Source: UBA10003 sp964365025 (GTDB lineage: Bacteria; Patescibacteriota; Patescibacteriia; Magasanikbacterales; UBA10003). Taken from it: 5,048 nt of DNA. Numbering within the stretch: the first letter of the stretch is position 1; each line of letters opens with the position of its first letter. The stretch is from contig CAYIOJ010000052.1 in assembly GCA_964365025.1 (NCBI GenBank), forward strand, positions 1-5,048. The letters are read 5' to 3'. Positions 3,624-5,048 of the stretch are shown here, one piece after another. The notes below the pieces were generated by a model. That model saw only the letters and a program-made list of their open reading frames with translations, did no database searches and was not told the origin of the DNA. The position numbers and the translations under genes are program-made.

Positions 3624-4448
3624 ATGGGTACTGTGACGAAAGACGGATACCGGAGCGACGCGGACTCGAAAGGCGGTGTGATCATCGCCGCCATCATCGC
3701 GGGGCTGGCAGTGGTCGGAGCGATCATGCTCGTCGGCGCGCTGCTCTCGGCAACGGGCTGCGGTGACGGTGGCGGGTCGGACAATGCACCGATTTACGAC
3801 GAGAACGGCGTGTGCGTGAACTGCAACGACAACGGCGATGCGTCGGTTCTGCAGGAAGATGGCTACATCTATCCGTCGGGAGATACCTGCAACGGAGACA
3901 CTTGCTCGCCTCACCCGCAGATTGACTCCGTCACCGGCGCCTGCGAGGCCATCAAGGCCGGCAAGATACCGCCGGAGGAGTGTAGGCCGAAGGAGGCCAA
4001 AGAAGCAAGGTGCATCTTCTATGATTACAAAACGGACAGCAATCCGGATTGTGATCTTTCGCAGACTGATCACTGCTGGTGCTCCGGTGGATTCTATGAT
4101 CAAAACGACTGCTCATCTCAGTCGCCATGCCAGAAGATTACCTGCGAACAATGGCCACCCGAGGTGTGCTGGGGTCTGCCCTGCATGCTCGTGGGGAAGT
4201 GGGATTGCGAAGGATACATGAACCTAACGGACGCAGAGTTCTATGACAATGGAGACGGATATTGCCGCATTCACTCTCCGACAGCACCTAATGACGACCT
4301 TTACTACAAACCCGGCGATGATCATGTACAGCGGCCTCCTTCCGGCCCGCCAGAGGAGAAATATACTCTCCTCGGAGACGGAAGTCAACTGAAAATTGAC
4401 TACGGCAACAACTCTGTTATCTGCCCCAAGATGGCGGAGGAAGAGTAG
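3624..4448 (+). CDS. Cys-rich secreted or lipoprotein-like protein, unknown family
   Basis: This 274-residue protein has a polar N-terminus (MGTVTKDGYRSDADSKGG), one hydrophobic helix at about residues 19-41, then SATGC-GDGGGSD. C46 fits a permissive lipobox, followed by an acidic, Gly-rich tether as in lipoproteins. A plain signal anchor is the alternative. The exported part is acidic and holds 18 further cysteines, often as close pairs: GVCVNC, DTCNGDTC, HCWC, PCQKITC, EVCWGLPC. This suggests a disulfide-stabilised surface domain. I do not recognise a family. The first half is clearly more GC-rich than the minus-strand genes around it, a sign of separate origin. It is expressed from the copy 2 promoter through a long boxA-like leader, and the mntA-hepT operon is divergent from it. 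The start follows the SD spacing. Coding status is well supported; the role is unknown. Confidence 0.85.
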   Translation: MGTVTKDGYRSDADSKGGVIIAAIIAGLAVVGAIMLVGALLSATGCGDGGGSDNAPIYDENGVCVNCNDNGDASVLQEDGYIYPSGDTCNGDTCSPHPQIDSVTGACEAIKAGKIPPEECRPKEAKEARCIFYDYKTDSNPDCDLSQTDHCWCSGGFYDQNDCSSQSPCQKITCEQWPPEVCWGLPCMLVGKWDCEGYMNLTDAEFYDNGDGYCRIHSPTAPNDDLYYKPGDDHVQRPPSGPPEEKYTLLGDGSQLKIDYGNNSVICPKMAEEE

Positions 4449-4463
4449 CCGAACCACTTAGAA

Positions 4464-4470
4464 AGGAGGT
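4464..4470 (+). promoter_or_regulatory. Perfect Shine-Dalgarno before a 22-codon ORF
   Basis: AGGAGGT, inside GAAAGGAGGTGAAATG, is a full anti-SD complement placed just before the ATG at 4474. It is the strongest SD in the window, yet it serves only a tiny ORF. Confidence 0.55.
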
Positions 4471-4473
4471 GAA

Positions 4474-4542
4474 ATGACGCATAGTCAGCCCGCGGATAAA
4501 ACGCAAGAAAACCTGCGTAAATCCCGGGCATTTTTTTATTGA
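4474..4542 (+). CDS. Possible 22-residue peptide overlapping a terminator
   Basis: The ATG at 4474 lies 26 bases after the lipoprotein stop, with a perfect SD, and the ORF ends with TGA at 4540-4542. The product would begin MTHSQPADKTQENL and end KSRAFFY. The whole second part of the ORF is the terminator stem and its T run (FFY is encoded by the T tract), so it could be translated only from transcripts that pass the terminator. It may be a remnant of a longer gene whose 5' end was joined to a terminator, or a peptide whose translation affects termination. Conservation is unknown. Confidence 0.3.
   Translation: MTHSQPADKTQENLRKSRAFFY
4488..4537 (+). terminator. Rho-independent terminator after the lipoprotein gene
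   Basis: GCCCG(C)GGAT (4488-4497) pairs with ATCCCGGGC (4521-4529) over 9 bp with one bulged C. An inner ACGCA/TGCGT stem (4501-4505, 4514-4518) lies within, and T7 follows at 4531-4537. This ends the transcript from repeat copy 2. Confidence 0.85.
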
Positions 4543-4544
4543 CA

Positions 4545-4566
4545 AAAAACAGTCGGCCGTGTTTTT
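4545..4566 (-). terminator. Weak possible terminator of the right-edge gene
   Basis: On the minus strand, after the stop at 4579, AAAAACA and TGTTTTT flank an eight-base loop containing CGGCCG, and a T run follows. The stem has only one G-C pair, so the call is weak, but the position before the opposing terminator is right. Confidence 0.35.
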
Positions 4567-4578
4567 GAATCTCAATAA

Positions 4579-5048
4579 TTAAGGTTTTACTTCAACCACG
4601 CCGTTGAATTTAGTCCAAGGTTCCGTATTTTCCCAATGGCAATTTCTTTGTTTGTATTTTGTAGGATCAGTCTCATTATCATTCCACTTCCCGTTTCCAT
4701 CCAGAGAATTACACCATCCCCAGTTGTCCAACACCTGGACTTTGGGCGTGAAGACGCAGGCGGCCTTTTGTGCATCCCACTTGGGGTCAGACACGCCTTT
4801 ACATTCATAAATATGCGTGAATTGATAATAGGCCTCTTCACAAGCGTCGGATGAGTCACCAAAATGAATTTTTTTACCCATACCGTCTCCCAAGTCTTTA
4901 GCCTCATTACACTTCACCTTCCTATTCTTAAACCACCCCTGCATCACATACGGCTCTGAATCATCGCCCCAGTCCACTGCCAGCCGGACAATCGGCATTT
5001 GGTCATTATCGGCATAGGCGTGGAAACGGAGAATGGCGTTAAGAGAAC
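4579..5048 (-). CDS. Large Cys-rich surface protein with PKD-like domain, C-terminal end (5' end outside window)
   Basis: The frame is open to the right edge, so the gene begins beyond it. The internal ATG at 4998 is not a start, because the codons before it read SLNAILRFHAYADNDQ, continuous with the domain. The 155 visible residues begin with a PKD-like beta-sandwich (LRFHAYADNDQMPI, VRLAVDWGDDSEPY, ending YYQFTHIYECKG). A Cys-rich part then gives CVFTPKVQVLDNWGWCN, and the protein closes with CHWENTEPWTKFNGVVEVKP. PKD-type domains are common in extracellular proteins, and the DNWGWCN signature is one I associate with very large exported proteins of candidate phyla radiation bacteria. The eight visible cysteines suggest disulfides outside the cell. 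No anchoring helix follows the domain, so attachment must lie elsewhere. The fragment at 2287-2680 looks like an upstream segment of a related gene. Confidence 0.75.
   Translation of the reverse strand, partial: SLNAILRFHAYADNDQMPIVRLAVDWGDDSEPYVMQGWFKNRKVKCNEAKDLGDGMGKKIHFGDSSDACEEAYYQFTHIYECKGVSDPKWDAQKAACVFTPKVQVLDNWGWCNSLDGNGKWNDNETDPTKYKQRNCHWENTEPWTKFNGVVEVKP

Noticed and set aside
3414..4103. 229-residue minus-strand ORF
   Set aside because: It is a shadow of the GC-rich half of the Cys-rich lipoprotein-like gene, which has a promoter, an SD and a coherent export signal.
1..5048. CRISPR array or tRNA gene
   Set aside because: I saw no regular spaced repeats and no cloverleaf-like segment with a T-loop consensus on either strand.

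Overview
This window is probably a chromosomal accessory region of a Patescibacteria (candidate phyla radiation) genome. That placement is an inference. It rests on a right-edge gene with a PKD-like domain, an AYADNDQMPI stretch and a DNWGWCN motif, which I associate with large Cys-rich surface proteins of that group, on short toxin-antitoxin (TA) modules, and on minus-strand genes that mostly lack Shine-Dalgarno (SD) sites. TGA is used as a stop, so the code is standard here. Base composition is patchy: the HExxH gene and TA genes are AT-rich, while the block at 1482-1600 and the Cys-rich lipoprotein gene are GC-rich.

Layout. (1) At 1-866 on the + strand lies the C-terminal part of a radical SAM/SPASM maturase. 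It overlaps by ATGA a 39-residue ORF ending in CSVCSGCDDDDG, and a strong terminator follows. Together they look like the end of a RiPP-type operon. (2) At 816-2138 on the - strand lies a hicB-hicA operon, followed by a GC-rich island with a possible 46-residue ORF and a putative HExxH metalloprotease. (3) At 2150-2286 is copy 1 of a roughly 140-bp repeat. (4) At 2287-2680 is a headless and tailless fragment of a Cys-rich surface-protein gene, on the - strand. (5) At 2677-3421 on the - strand is an mntA-hepT operon, its toxin gene broken by a one-base insertion, with its own terminator. (6) At 3421-3560 is copy 2 of the repeat. (7) At 3561-4542 on the + strand are a structured leader, a Cys-rich lipoprotein-like gene, a 22-codon ORF with a perfect SD, and a terminator. 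(8) At 4579-5048 on the - strand is the C-terminal end of a surface-protein gene running off the right edge.

The main observation is the repeat. Each copy has a palindrome (GACAAGT-CA-ACTTGTC) overlapping the -35 boxes of two divergent promoters. The leftward promoter drives a TA operon: hicBA at copy 1, mntA-hepT at copy 2. The rightward promoter makes a leader RNA with a conserved hairpin, then a hairpin whose sequence differs but whose fold is kept, then CTCTTTGAACAATT. That last arrangement resembles the boxB-boxA antitermination leader of rRNA operons. At copy 2 the leader feeds the lipoprotein gene. At copy 1 it runs antisense into the surface-gene fragment. A plausible reading is a portable control module that pairs unrelated TA operons with an antitermination-type leader. 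Neither TA pair encodes a visible DNA-binding domain, so a regulator elsewhere would have to act on the palindrome.
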